From Mytilus californianus (Eukaryota; Mollusca; Bivalvia; Mytilida; Mytilidae), in NCBI RefSeq assembly GCF_021869535.1, contig NW_026262668.1, forward strand, positions 25,363,732-25,427,731: DNA of 64,000 nt, given 5' to 3'. Made by a program: the position numbers and the translations under genes. Position 1 is the first letter of the stretch, and every line of letters begins with the position of its first letter. The notes under the pieces were generated by a model that ran no database searches, was not told the origin of the DNA, and saw nothing but the letters and a program-made list of their open reading frames with translations. This document shows, one piece after another, positions 12,488-23,436 of the stretch.

Positions 12488-12800
12488 AATGTAAAGGGAG
12501 CTTACATCAATAGATATAAACTATTCACCAAAGTTTCATGAGAACTGCTGACAGCATTTTTGAGTTATTGTCCGACAACTGGAAAATCACCCCTTTTTTA
12601 ATGAATAAAACCCAAAAACTCAGAAATGATAAATGAAAAATTTATAAAATTCTAAACAGAGCTTACATCAATAGATATAAACAATTCACCAAAGTTTTAT
12701 AAGAACTGCTGAAAGCGTTTTATATTTTTTGTTCGCAAACCGGAAAATCCCCCTTTTTTTATGAATAAAACCCCATAACTCGGAAACGTAAAATTTCAAC
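12488..12800 (+). repeat. Two-copy tandem repeat (~165 bp)
   Basis: GAGCTTACATCAATAGATAT, TTCACCAAAGTTT, AGAACTGCTGA, a CTGGAAAATCACCCC-like block and ATGAATAAAACCC occur twice in the same order, starting near 12497 and 12658. Confidence 0.8.
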
Positions 12801-12974
12801 GTTAGTAAGCCTCATTAATAAGCAATTTTTGATACCAATAAATGATGTTTTGCAACTGATCAGGATTAATAAAAATTCTTAATCAATACACCGATTTTAA
12901 TATGGTTTAGGAAATTAATTATCCTACTTAATATTACAAGAAGTTTCATTTATCATCAATGGGAATTAAAAGAG

Positions 12975-13405
12975 ACTAAACATTGTGATTTGTTCGATTC
13001 CGTATACGTATTTTATTTTTTTGAATAACGGCATATTTTCTATTTTTGTCCTGTTATATACTCAAACGTTTTCATCATAACTATGCACTAATTTCTAAAC
13101 GTATATCATAAACGTTGGATAGTTTTTAACCAAACCTTTACAACATTCAAACATACAACTTTATTTTTGTGTGGTCGGGTAGAGAAAGATTTTGTTAAAT
13201 ATTTGCAGATGACTCATTGAACTACCATGATGAACATGTGTAGAAATTGTAAAGTACATAGTTACTTAGTTTTTCCTATTCAACTATATCCTTTAAGTAT
13301 TTGTTCCGAAAACACCGCCTTATGACAGAACATAAAGTTGATGAATTAAGTCCTATCAAATCCTTTTGAACGAAGAAACCCATATATTATGTAATTCGTG
13401 AGCTC
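12975..13405 (+). repeat. Segmental duplication B, copy 1
   Basis: About 420 bp sharing, in order, GTTCGATTCCGTATAC, ATACTCAAACGTTTTC, GTTAAATATTTGCAGATGAC, TGAACTACCATGA and AAGTCCTATCAAATC with 14255-14672. Substituted but collinear. No coding frame is preserved between copies. Confidence 0.85.
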
Positions 13406-13430
13406 TGTATATGATTTGTCTGCATGTCGT

Positions 13431-13640
13431 TTACCCCAGGTATGTTTTTAGTCCACTACCGACGAAGTCGAAGGGGACTTTAGGTTTGCACTCTGTCTGT
13501 CTGTCTCTCTGTCTGTCTGTCTATCTGCCTGCCATCCGTCTGTCCGGCAAATCAGTTTTCCACCCTTTTTACTTCGTGCTTGAAGATATTGATTTGAAAT
13601 TTGGTATATAGAGAAATTTATGACGTGTTGTTTTCAAGTT
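13431..13640 (+). repeat. Molluscan-type repeat with CTGT microsatellite
   Basis: TAGTCCACTACCGACGAAGT, AAGGGGACTTTAGG, then a degenerate run of CTGT/CTCT units (about 13491-13545). I recognise this opening as a frequent bivalve repeat. The 66-codon frame across it is not a gene. Confidence 0.6.
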
Positions 13641-13689
13641 TTGTAAACGATTTTAATCTGAAATGGGCATTTTGATCTGTACAGCTCAT

Positions 13690-13975
13690 AAAGGACTGAA
13701 CAATAAATTTTAAAAGTCATTTTTAGTTTTTCAGTCTTTTTTTCAGATTCATCCACTGCTGTTAATTCAGTACTGTTCAGACAATTCGAATTGTAGTCAA
13801 ACAAGATCAGTTCAGTCTATGTTTGAAATGTTCAGTAGTTATAATTTTACTGTAAAGGTCAACTATATAGTTCCTGAATTATATGAAAAAGTACTGAAAA
13901 GTACTGAATTAACCGCAGTATTTGAAAATTGAGTGAAAGACTGAACATGACTTAATAATTCATTGTTCGGGCTTT
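13690..13975. repeat. Long imperfect inverted repeat (MITE-like)
   Basis: The left arm begins GGACTGAACAATAAATTTT and reaches GTTAATTCAGTACTGTTCAG. The reverse complement of the right arm begins GCCCGAACAATGAATTATT and reaches GTTAATTCAGTACTTTTCAG. Arms of roughly 90-100 bp enclose about 100 bp. Probably an old hairpin-forming element; no target duplication identified. Confidence 0.6.
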
Positions 13976-14254
13976 CGATGTGGGTTTTATTTATTGTCGA
14001 ATACCGTATGGCGACCTGTAGTTATTTGCAGCCTTGTCTTTCTTATTGGAAATTTTTATCTAATAATAACAATATCATAATTTTTTTCTTTTTTTGAATT
14101 TTTAAGTACAAACATGTTAAATCTAGCTTATGTCCAGCCATGTAAGGAAACGGCTGACTTAAAGAAACATTGTACAGCATTTATCAATTCTAATAAATAC
14201 GCCGTAAAGACATATGCACAATCGAAAATAAAGTAAAGAGGGGCTTTCAAAATT

Positions 14255-14672
14255 TTGAAGTGTTCGATTCCGTATACCAAAGAATTTTTTTTTAAATAAC
14301 GGTATTTCGTCTATTATTGTCTTCTCATTTTGCTGAGTGATACTCAAATGTTTTCTTCATAACTATTTACTAGATCGTACACGCTGGATTGGTTTTTTTA
14401 ACAAAGCTTTACAACAATCCAACATACAACTTCATGTTTGTGTTGTAAGTTAGAGAAATATTTTGTTAAATATTTGCAGATGACTCAATGAACTACCATG
14501 ATAAACATGTTTATGAATGGTTAGATACATACTTTTCCTATTCAGTTATATCATTTAAAGAGTAGCTAGAAAATACATGATGAATCAAGTCCTATCAAAT
14601 CATTTTGAACGAAGACATGCATAAATTATATATTTATATAATTAGTGAGCTCTGTACATGATTCATCTACTT
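14255..14672 (+). repeat. Segmental duplication B, copy 2
   Basis: Direct copy of the block at 12975-13405, about 1.28 kb downstream. The two copies bracket the CTGT repeat and the inverted-repeat element. Confidence 0.85.
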
Positions 14673-16094
14673 AGCCTTTTCTATAAATAATCAAACATCG
14701 CAATCCTCTTTATATTTTTGTTAAATTAAAAATGATACTGTACAAATTTCGTGCTTCCATTTGATATCACCTTCATCCAAAACGGCTAGAATCGAACTTA
14801 CAAAGTCAATTATGTATACATACTTGTGTAGCTATGTTAAACACAGCTAGAGACTTAAAACAATAGCTACATCCAGCGTAGATTATATATAAGCTATCAC
14901 TACATGCACTAGTAAAGGTGTAATAGAATCAGACTCAGATCAATGCGATAGTTTTAATCATGCACAGCTTCAAATAAGTGAATACTTGACCTTACAGATG
15001 AAAAGTAAGAAAGTCAATTTTACACGCTTCACGAATTTTTAACAAGAGTAGGGTAAAAGAATTTTTAAGAATCGTGTTGAATTATCAACATCGTCAATGT
15101 CATTACTAAAAAAACACAAAAAATATATATTTTTACTTTTTTAATCAGGAATTCATCATTCTAATTAGGTTAATTAAAACAAATTATTATATTGTATTAT
15201 ATATGTCAGAACTAAACATTTGATTTACTTATTTTTGCAGGAAAGTGTGGCTTACTCCTTAGTTTCATTGTTGTGTGCTATGTTGGTTTACTGCTCGTTC
15301 GTCTGGTTTTTTTATTAACATCAAGTCAAATGTCAGAGCTAATTCCACTATTTGTAATCATGTGATTACTAAATGAAAGATCGTGAGGGAAGTATTTATT
15401 TGCGGCTTTAAGTATTTTTCGTAGAAGTTTTGTTGAAGCTTTCTTGTGTGTATGGATTCCATAATGTAGACAACATTGATAGGCAAATCAATCTTTGCCA
15501 ATGAATATTAAAAACTGGGGTACTGGAAATGTTTGAAAAGAAAGGGAAGATACTAAGGTGGTTATAATAACACATACGTTGTGTTGCGTATGTCTAGGAA
15601 ATATCCGGTCACAAGTTGGTCATGTAATGAAATATTGTTGCTCAGTTGAAACTTCATTTTCTTAATTTCCGAATTGTATTTAAAAGAAACTTTTTTACTT
15701 CGCTGATATGCTATTGGCTAGAATGACTTATAACATTTGGGACCAATTCAGGAAAGGGAGAGTATTTTTCAATCGACTGGGTTGACAGTTCGGGTATTCG
15801 AGACCCTATCGATAATTTGCTTCTATAGAATCACACATTGTTGGATAAACGCTGATAGTCTAAATTGATGTATTTACTATATCAAGCGTTTCCTTTGCTT
15901 TAATCCGTATAACACTATTAGTTGTATTCAAATTCTTTCCTATTGATGATTTGTTTGTTTGGACATCTGTTGCATCAATGGCATTCATTAAAAAACCTTT
16001 TATAATGAAATATTTTGTTTTAATTTGTAGTTTTAACATTGTGTAGCGTATAAAAATAGGTTCATGTAACAACGTATTTGATTTAAACGAACGA
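14673..16094. other. Intergenic, no gene supported
   Basis: AT-rich. A splice-acceptor-like TTATTTTTGCAG occurs at about 15229-15240, but the sequence after it looks like part of a dispersed repeat and has no coding potential. The 15860-16072 frame is unrecognised and probably accidental. Confidence 0.4.
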
Positions 16095-17065
16095 AATCTC
16101 TGTATTACTGAAAAATTATAACACTAGGGTTTTCGATATCATAAATTTGTCAAAACATTTAATAGATTTCATCATCCGTACTAGAACGTTATTCGTAAAC
16201 ATAAATCAACGTGCAGACGTCTTATACGTTCAGGTATTACAGATTCAATCTTTTATGGTAATATTCTATACAAAAACACAAAAAATGTCGTCATTCACCT
16301 CAAAAGCTTACAAACCTTTAAATCAACTTATAAAGAAGGAATATAGTTACGATACTGTTGTCATGTCATTTTAGATGGCAATTTTTAGAATCAATATTGA
16401 TTCACTCATAGGGTCTTTGCATCGGAAATAAACACATCTAAAACCAGTTTTTGGCATGATACGGGTAATGTTCTTCTCGTATATTTCATGATGGCATGAT
16501 ACTAAAGCCCTAACGAGAAGGATTGTACTTGATTTTCATAGAATGAACACATAATCTTTCAATCAGTTTAATTGAGTTCTGGAACTGGCATGTCAGTAAC
16601 TGCTGGTAGTCCTTTGTTTATTCATGTTGATCATTGTCATTTTGCTTAGTTTTTTCTGTTACCTATTCTTACATCGGACTCAGATTTCTTTCAAACTGAG
16701 TTTTTACTGTGCGTATTGCTATGTGTTTGTTTATTCCACATTTGCTACTGGTTTAGGGGGAGAGTTGAGATCGCACAAAACATGTTTAACCCCGCCTGTC
16801 CCAAGTCAGGAACCTCTAGCCTTTATTAGTTGTGTATGCCTTTAAAATTTTGGCTCATTTATATGGTTCGTAGTTTAGTGCGACGTCCATTTTCACTGAA
16901 CTAGTATACATTATTGTTAAGGGGCCAGCTGAAACCCGACTCCGGGTCCGAGATTTTCTCGCTGTGTTGAAGAACCATTGGTGGCCTAGGGCTGTTTTCT
17001 GCTCTTTGGTAGTGTTATTGTCTCTTTGACACATTCCCCGTTTCCATTCTCATTTTTAACGATAT
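16095..17065 (+). pseudogene. Retroelement RE2, decayed copy 1 (RT tail and 3' region)
   Basis: Collinear with the reverse complement of 23437-24500. The first ~280 bp carry a degraded frame (FYGNILYK, then KPLNQLIKKEYSYDTVV) equivalent to the RT tail of copy 2. The remainder is the 3' untranslated part: CATAGGGTCTTTGCATCGG, TGGCATGATAC, TTTAATTGAGTTCTGGA, GGGGGAGAGTTGAGATC, GGGGCCAGCTGA, GTCTCTTTGACACATTCCCC. Interrupted by stops and shifts, so inactive. Confidence 0.7.
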
Positions 17066-17607
17066 GGAAAAAAATGTATATCTTAGATCCTCTTGATGTG
17101 TAGATTCTTGGAACATATCAAACATAAAATTTCTTGATACTGTTTCTGGACCATATTCTATATTTTGCTTCGTGTAGACCGAGACAGCTTCTTAAATTAA
17201 TATCAGATCATCAGCCATTACATTTCTGTTCGCTGACTAGATACTAACCAATATGTAATTATTTAAGGTCAGTTGTGGTTTTCCGTTGATGTAAAATCGC
17301 TGCTACGCTGATGTCAGTATCACTGAACTGGTCGTGATAAACTTTCGTTCTCATAAACCGCACTTGATATTTTTAGCAAAAACGCACGAGTGTTTTTTTC
17401 TGAAAAAAAAATATTTCTCCGAATACAAACAACTTACCAAGTGAGTAAAAGATTTTATAACAACAACAACATTTTTTAAACAATGAAAAATCTTGCAAAG
17501 TGGTATTTTAAAGTATTTTCAAAAATATCGAACTCCAATGTATATTCAAAAACGGGAAGTCCAAGAAAACAAACTGATGAAATCAAACGTAAGACTTAAA
17601 AAAAAAT

Positions 17608-17945
17608 ACTAAGGTGACGACCATTTGATTTTTTGGAGGGATGGCGAGGCAGGAGGATTTTGAAAATAAATAAGAACTGAAAAATCACTTTGCACAAGAC
17701 AGGATGAAAATGAATAATCTGCAACACAAAATGCAGGAAACAAATGTATGCAAAAAGGAAAATAAATTTCCGTGCGAAAAAGATCGTCTTATACTATGCT
17801 ATGTGAAAAAAAATTGACTAAGGCGACGACCATTTAAATTTCGGGGGATGGTGAGGTAGGAGGATCGTGAAAATAAACAAGAACTATAAAACATCACTTC
17901 GCACAAGACAGGATAAAAATGAACACTTGCCACACAAAATGCAAA
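17608..17945 (+). repeat. Two-copy tandem duplication (~209-bp period)
   Basis: ACTAAGGTGACGACCATTT, a GGGATGG..AGG.AGGAGGAT block, AATAA.CAAGAACT, CACTT.GCACAAGACAGGAT and ACACAAAATGCA occur at 17608-17735 and again at 17817-17945. Confidence 0.8.
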
Positions 17946-20261
17946 ATTCTTCCTATTAGTGGATACTTTGAATTAAAGGTAGGATATGCTATGCACGACA
18001 ACGCATGCATTCTGGTTAACAATGAGGAGGGACATGTGTGAAATTCGATTTTATGTTATTAAATCAGCCTTACATAATTTTATGCAAATGATAACATTTT
18101 CACACAAGGACAAATTTTAGCGGCAAAAAATCTGCGTTTCCCTTTAAAGGAAAATACTTAAACTATTGACTTCATAGGTCAAAAGAGTTTAGATTCTCAC
18201 TAATATTTGGAAGTCTTTTGACATCTTCGATCGTAATTATAAATGACAGCAAAAGATAAGTCCAGATTTTTTTATGATCATGAAATACGATATCATATGG
18301 TATTTTGAACCCCACGAATAAAATTTATATATGCAAGACTTTACATTTAAACGATAAAAATTACAACATCTTTTTTGTAAAAACAGAATTTTATAATATT
18401 TTGATTCAAATCAGACTTTTGTTTAAGGGGAGATCACTCAGATTGTTCAATTTTATAACGGTTGGTACATAAAAAATTTCTTCATTTTTATATAGCAAAA
18501 AAATATTTTCAAATTCTATCAGTTTGTTTTCTATTCACATAATATGGCTTTTTCCAGTTTATTCCATACAAAATTTGTCTATTTTGCACAACCTGTGGCT
18601 TGATAAAAATCTCTGAGTGACTGATACTTTTTATAGTATTTTTGAAAACAGCCCACATTAAACTTCATTTAGGCAAAGTATGGGAAAAATCTGTCAAATG
18701 TTTTTTTTTTAATTTCTATACTACCTTAAAGCTTATCATCATCAACATAATCATAATTAACCAAAAATGAAAGATTAAACTGCTTGCAGAAGTCTTTTTT
18801 ACTGAAAAGAGAGACGAAAAATTCCAAAGTGACATTCAAACTCATAATTCGAAAATAAACTGACAACGCCATGGCAAAAAAAAGACCAAATCACAAACAA
18901 CAGTATTCAAAACACAACATCGAAAACTTAAAACTGGGCAACACGAACCCAACCAAATATCGGGTTGATCTCAGGTGCTCTGGAAAGGTAACCATATCCT
19001 GCTCCACATATATGTCTTAATTTTGTATAAGTAACCATTTATTAGAGATTGAAACAGGTAGATACAATGGAGTCGAGGCAAACAAACGTATTAGTAAGTT
19101 ATAATACAATGCTGTAGAGGATGAATTACATTTCCTTTTAAAAATCTTATGATGGGAAGCGTTACCATTTCTTAAAAAAAAATTAAATCCAAATATAAAA
19201 ATTTTAATACTATGAATGATGAATACAAATTCATCTGGTTAATGATGAATGAGGACAGGTATGTCATTGAGATCCTTCAGCAGCTGCTTACAGAACTATT
19301 TAAAACAAATCAAGAACTGAAAGATAATATCTAAAAATAATAATAATAGTAATATGCCTAAAACATGGATTCATGACTAATTTGATATAAATTGCCGTGT
19401 GTTCCTTACACAATTTTGTCAATTTTATCATTATATTATTATACATGTATATATATTGTTTTCTACATTAAATTTGTTTTATAAAACCTTATTTTATAAC
19501 AATCATACTTATCATTAATAACCAATTATTTTGTTATTTTATTTAGTTCAAATATATATTGTATTGTATATTGTTTTGTAATTACGATGATTATTCTGCG
19601 CAGTAATGGGCGCCGTGATTGGCGCAAATAAGATATCTTGTATCTTACACATATAAAATATAGAGGGCCAGTTCGTGAATAAAGAGAGATCACTCTGATT
19701 GTTATAATTAACATTAATTTTTTTTTTTTACCGAGTAGCTACTTGATAATCATAACAATTAATTCAGTACAATTATGCTGTTTTCTTTCAGCAAAATTTG
19801 CTTAAAGAATTCACACAATATAATTAAGATAATCAAAGCGATGGAAATCACTCATGGAAAGATTGGAAGTGTAGTTTGAATAATTTCAAATCATATATTA
19901 TGGTGTGGAGTTAGAAAATGATGTAAGAAAAATGATCAATATATTATATAGAAAAAATGTTTTCAAACGATACATCTGAAAAATCACATTTCAAATTTAT
20001 GAAATATGTATTAGGTGTAAACAAAAAATCCAGTAATCTTGCTGTGACTTCTGAACTAGGGAAATACTCAATGTATTTTTATATTATATAAGCAATGTTA
20101 AAATATTATGATCGACTAGATAATTCTGAGAACATGTTATTATATGATGCATATATATGTAGTAAGGAACTTCACAATTATAAACTGAATACATGGTTCT
20201 GAAGCATACATTGTATATTAAAAAAGCTGGGCATACAAACAATGTAACTTAATAAACTGTT
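17946..20261. other. Intergenic; one dispersed repeat at 18815-19010, otherwise nothing recognised
   Basis: AT-rich DNA without supported genes. 18815-19010 (GAGAGACGAAAAATTCCAAA, CTGACAACGCCATGG, ACACAACATCGAAAAC, GGTTGATCTCAGGTGCTC) matches a repeat common in bivalves. The 19526-19714 frame is accidental by composition. Confidence 0.5.
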
Positions 20262-20339
20262 ATAACAGAGATATGTCTCGCCCTTTTGTAATTTTGATTA
20301 TGCAAATGTTGAAATTAAAATATCAATACTTTAACATGT

Positions 20340-20952
20340 TTCATAAGTTATGCAAATATTCAAAGTCAATGAACCATGACTGACGTACATGGCTAAACAA
20401 TCTCCATGTAAATGAGGTGTACCAAAGCTAATACAACTGCATACCAAATACGTATATACCATATTGACTTATTATAAGTCGTTCCCTTTAAACAAACCTA
20501 AACACAAACATTAACTTGTAAACTATGTAAAAGTTTCAAAGTCAATGAACCATGAAGAGGGGGTGGGCTATATAATCTCCATGGAAACGATACTTGCAAA
20601 TGCCAATAAATTTTCATACCAAATATCATTGAATTAATTTAGCATTTCATCTTAAACTGATTTAATCACAAACTAATACATGTAAACTAAGTAAAAGTTT
20701 CTAAGTCGATAGACCATGACTAAGGAAGCGGAGCCAAATAATCTCCGTGGAAAAGAGATATGCCAATGATTATACAACTGCATACCAAATATCATTGACC
20801 TACCACTAGTGGTTCCCCATAAACTGACCTAATCACAAACTAATACATGTAAAATAAGAAAACGTTTCAAAGTCAATAGACCATGACTGAGGGGGGCAGG
20901 GCCAAATAATCTCCATGGAAATGAGATGCGCCAATGCTAATACAACTGCATA
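20340..20952 (+). repeat. Diverged ~170-bp tandem array, interrupted by a transposon
   Basis: Four units begin near 20340, 20520, 20690 and 20855. Each contains AAAGTCAATGAACCATGA or a variant, ATAATCTCCATGGAAA, ACAACTGCATACCAAATA and CACAAACTAATACATGTAAA. The last unit is broken at GCATA; its continuation (CCAAATATGATTGACCTACC) resumes at 23129, after the 2.17-kb element. Confidence 0.85.
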
Positions 20953-21229
20953 CACTGTAAAAATTGTGCTTAGAATTTAAACGTGTTGCAAGACTTATGT
21001 GCTTAGGAAAGTGTTTAATTTCTAAACAGAAAAAAAATAAACATGTTTTGGCTCTCAGCACTTCGCAATAAACGTTTTGCTGTGCTAAACATGTTTAGCT
21101 ACTTCGTCAAGTATATGAAGCTAAACGTGTTTTAATTCTAAGCACTTTCAATATTTAGACACTTTCCTAAACACGTTTAGAACTACAACACATTTAGGCC
21201 ATAGACGGCATTCATATCACGTGATAACT

Positions 21230-22400
21230 TTTGAGCGGGAGGAAGAAACAAAGAACCCGAAGTCAAAGGCCACGCTGTTTACTACTGACCTTAACTGACC
21301 GTAACTTGACTGTTTCAGAAAGGTAAGGAGTTATGATTTTACTGTCTTTTATATTGTACTGCCAATTTTAAATGATTTTTGACAATTATAAGCATTATTT
21401 ACAAGTACACTACCGTATCGTCAATGCAGGAGAAAAAGGGGGTGGGGGTACCATCTCACGAAACAAGTGCTTGTAGGAGCTTTAAGTGTTCAAACTATCT
21501 TGTGTAAAGATATTAGGAGTTGTTTTATGTTCTATCATGCAAGTTTTCACTTATTTTTAATTTATGTGCTTGGAAAAGGAGTTTCTGAGGATCATTTTCG
21601 TTCGGTACTCCTCGGCAGATTATACTAATGTAACATGAAGGGTAGAGGAATCTGCCGAGGCTTACTAGGATGTGGTGCATCATTTGCAAATCCAGCGTCA
21701 TTTCGAGTTCATTGTTTTCGTTAGCACTTCCGAGATGAAGAATCAACACTTTTCTTCAAAATAAATAGAATGATGCTTGTTTAATTCAATAGTTAGAAGA
21801 GGTTTTGCTATTCTTATAATTTTATATACATGTATTGTTTTATTCTAGACTGATGAGAGAAGTGCAGAGGAAATCGTCATCTGTCTTTAACATGCTACAA
21901 GAGGAGGTAAAGAACAGTGGCAAATCTGTTGCCAGGTAAGAATCAGAAGTGTATTTGATTTATAAAATGCCAATATATATTTGAACAAATGAATAATATT
22001 AAGCATGAAAAGAAGTTTAATATTAAAAAATATTTATCAATTGATTCATCAGTAAATTTATGCTTTTATACCACCTTGGTCTTAACGTTGTTATCTGGGT
22101 CTTAAATCATGCTCTTACTCTTTGGTGTTGCAGTTCGTATACTATAATATTTTAATAGCAATTCTACTTAGTTGCTTATCATTTTTTTTCTATATTTCAG
22201 GCCAGTGACAGCAGATGGGTACTAAGAAAGGAGAAGCTCCATGACTTATTGTCCTGCAAAATGAAAACAGGACAGTTTCAAATTGTTTTGTTGCAGGGGA
22301 TGGGGTACAAGTAGAAGTAGGAGTGGTCATTAACAATATTATGTACATGTACCTTGTTATGAACTTATGTTTGATTGTTCGATGATCAACTAGAAATAAA
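21230..22400 (+). other. Possible spliced transcript inside the TIR transposon
   Basis: Three segments have exon borders. The first ends at CAGAAAG followed by GTAAGGAG (21323). The second (21849-21935) lies between TTTTATTCTAG and CCAGGTAAGA. The third starts at 22201 after TTTCTATATTTCAG and has a GAAATAAATG polyadenylation signal near 22395. If joined, one frame is open across all junctions, and from the ATG at 21853 it encodes only 35 aa (MREVQRKSSSVFNMLQEEVK at the start, stop at 22223-22225). This could be a captured gene fragment or a non-coding RNA; I recognise no protein. Confidence 0.35.
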
Positions 22401-22774
22401 TGATTACATAAATTCCTTTGTTTTATATGTTGTAATTTTGTTTTTAAAGCTAGACTTAGTATTATGATAATTTCATTTCAAGAAGTTCTAGAACATGACA
22501 TTTACTATTTTACAAATATTTGAAATGAAGAAAAAATGCAATAGTCAAATGACGTGAATTGAAGTAAAGAAACACTCATTAAGATTGAAAAGGTATTGAT
22601 CACATTCAATTTGATATGGAATTTCAATTTTCTTAATTTGATGCATTGGTTCCTTTTTGTGATGGTATGAAAAACCTGTTTTATTGAGAGCTATCTATTA
22701 ATAAACGTTTGACAGTCTAGCCTTCCGGAAAATTAGTTAAATTTAGGCCTAATGAATAACGGCTTCTCACACTA

Positions 22775-23065
22775 AAATGATAAACATGTTTCTTCACGAC
22801 CCTTTATGACCTAAACATGTTTACATTCAAAACACTTCACAGTTAAAAATGTTTCCTGACAAAACACTTCACAGCTAAACATGTTTCCAGATAAAACACT
22901 TCACAGCTAAACATGTTTACAGTCTAAGCACTTTTCAGCTAAACATGTTTCTAGTCTAAACACTTTACAGCTAAACATGTTTACATTCTAAGCACTTTAT
23001 AGCTCGACACGGTTAGGCTGTTAGCACATTAAATATTAAACATGTTTAGATTTAAAACATGTCAA
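22775..23065. repeat. Subterminal array of AAACATGTTT palindromes
   Basis: About nine blocks of the form CTAAACATGTTT, each followed by a YTAARCACTT or AAAACACTTCA block, spaced 30-33 bp apart. Related blocks sit near the opposite end of the same element (about 20975-21200). Such clustered subterminal repeats are where transposases of several families bind; here that role is inferred. Confidence 0.75.
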
Positions 23066-23249
23066 AAATCGGTTTCATAAACGTGTTTAGGAAAGTGTTT
23101 AGGCTCTAAACACAATTTTTAGAGTGTACCAAATATGATTGACCTACCACTTGTGGTTCACCATAAACTAGACCTAATCACAAACTAATACATTGTTGCC
23201 GCCGCCGCCGGAAACAGCATACCTATGTCTCGCTTTTTGACTCCGTCAA

Positions 23250-23436
23250 GGCGAGACAAAAACCAGTATCTACTCTTTCACAAAATCTATCAAAGATAAG
23301 CTATATAAAAACTAATAGTATCTCCATTTCGGGAAGGAAAATAGAAATAAGATATTACAATTAGATCAAGGCGAGACAAAAACCAGTATCTACTCTTTCA
23401 CAAAATCTATTAAAGATATTAAGCTATATAAAAACT
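23250..23436 (-). repeat. Truncated tandem partner of retroelement RE2
   Basis: Block A (GGCGAGACAAAAACCAGTAT to ATAAAAACTA) occurs at 23252-23308 and 23369-23427. Block B (TCTCCATTTCGGGAAGGAAA to ATTACAATTAGATC) occurs at 23320-23366 and again at the other end of the RE2 copy at 24609-24655. Read on the minus strand the order is B-body-A followed by B-A: one longer unit followed by a unit lacking the body. Confidence 0.7.

Larger units (their letters stand above)
20953..23126. mobile_element. 2174-bp terminal-inverted-repeat DNA transposon (non-autonomous)
   Basis: The left end is CACTGTAAAAATTGTGCTTA and the reverse complement of the right end is CACTCTAAAAATTGTGTTTA (two mismatches in 20). 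The element is bracketed by TA at 20951-20952 and 23127-23128. Neighbouring uninterrupted units read GCATACCAAAT at this site, so the empty site is visible and the TA is a target duplication or target choice. Both subterminal regions are rich in CTAAACATGTTT-like blocks. No transposase frame is present. Three exon-like segments with good splice signals lie inside. TA targets occur in Tc1/mariner and some other groups; the superfamily is not assigned. Confidence 0.8.
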
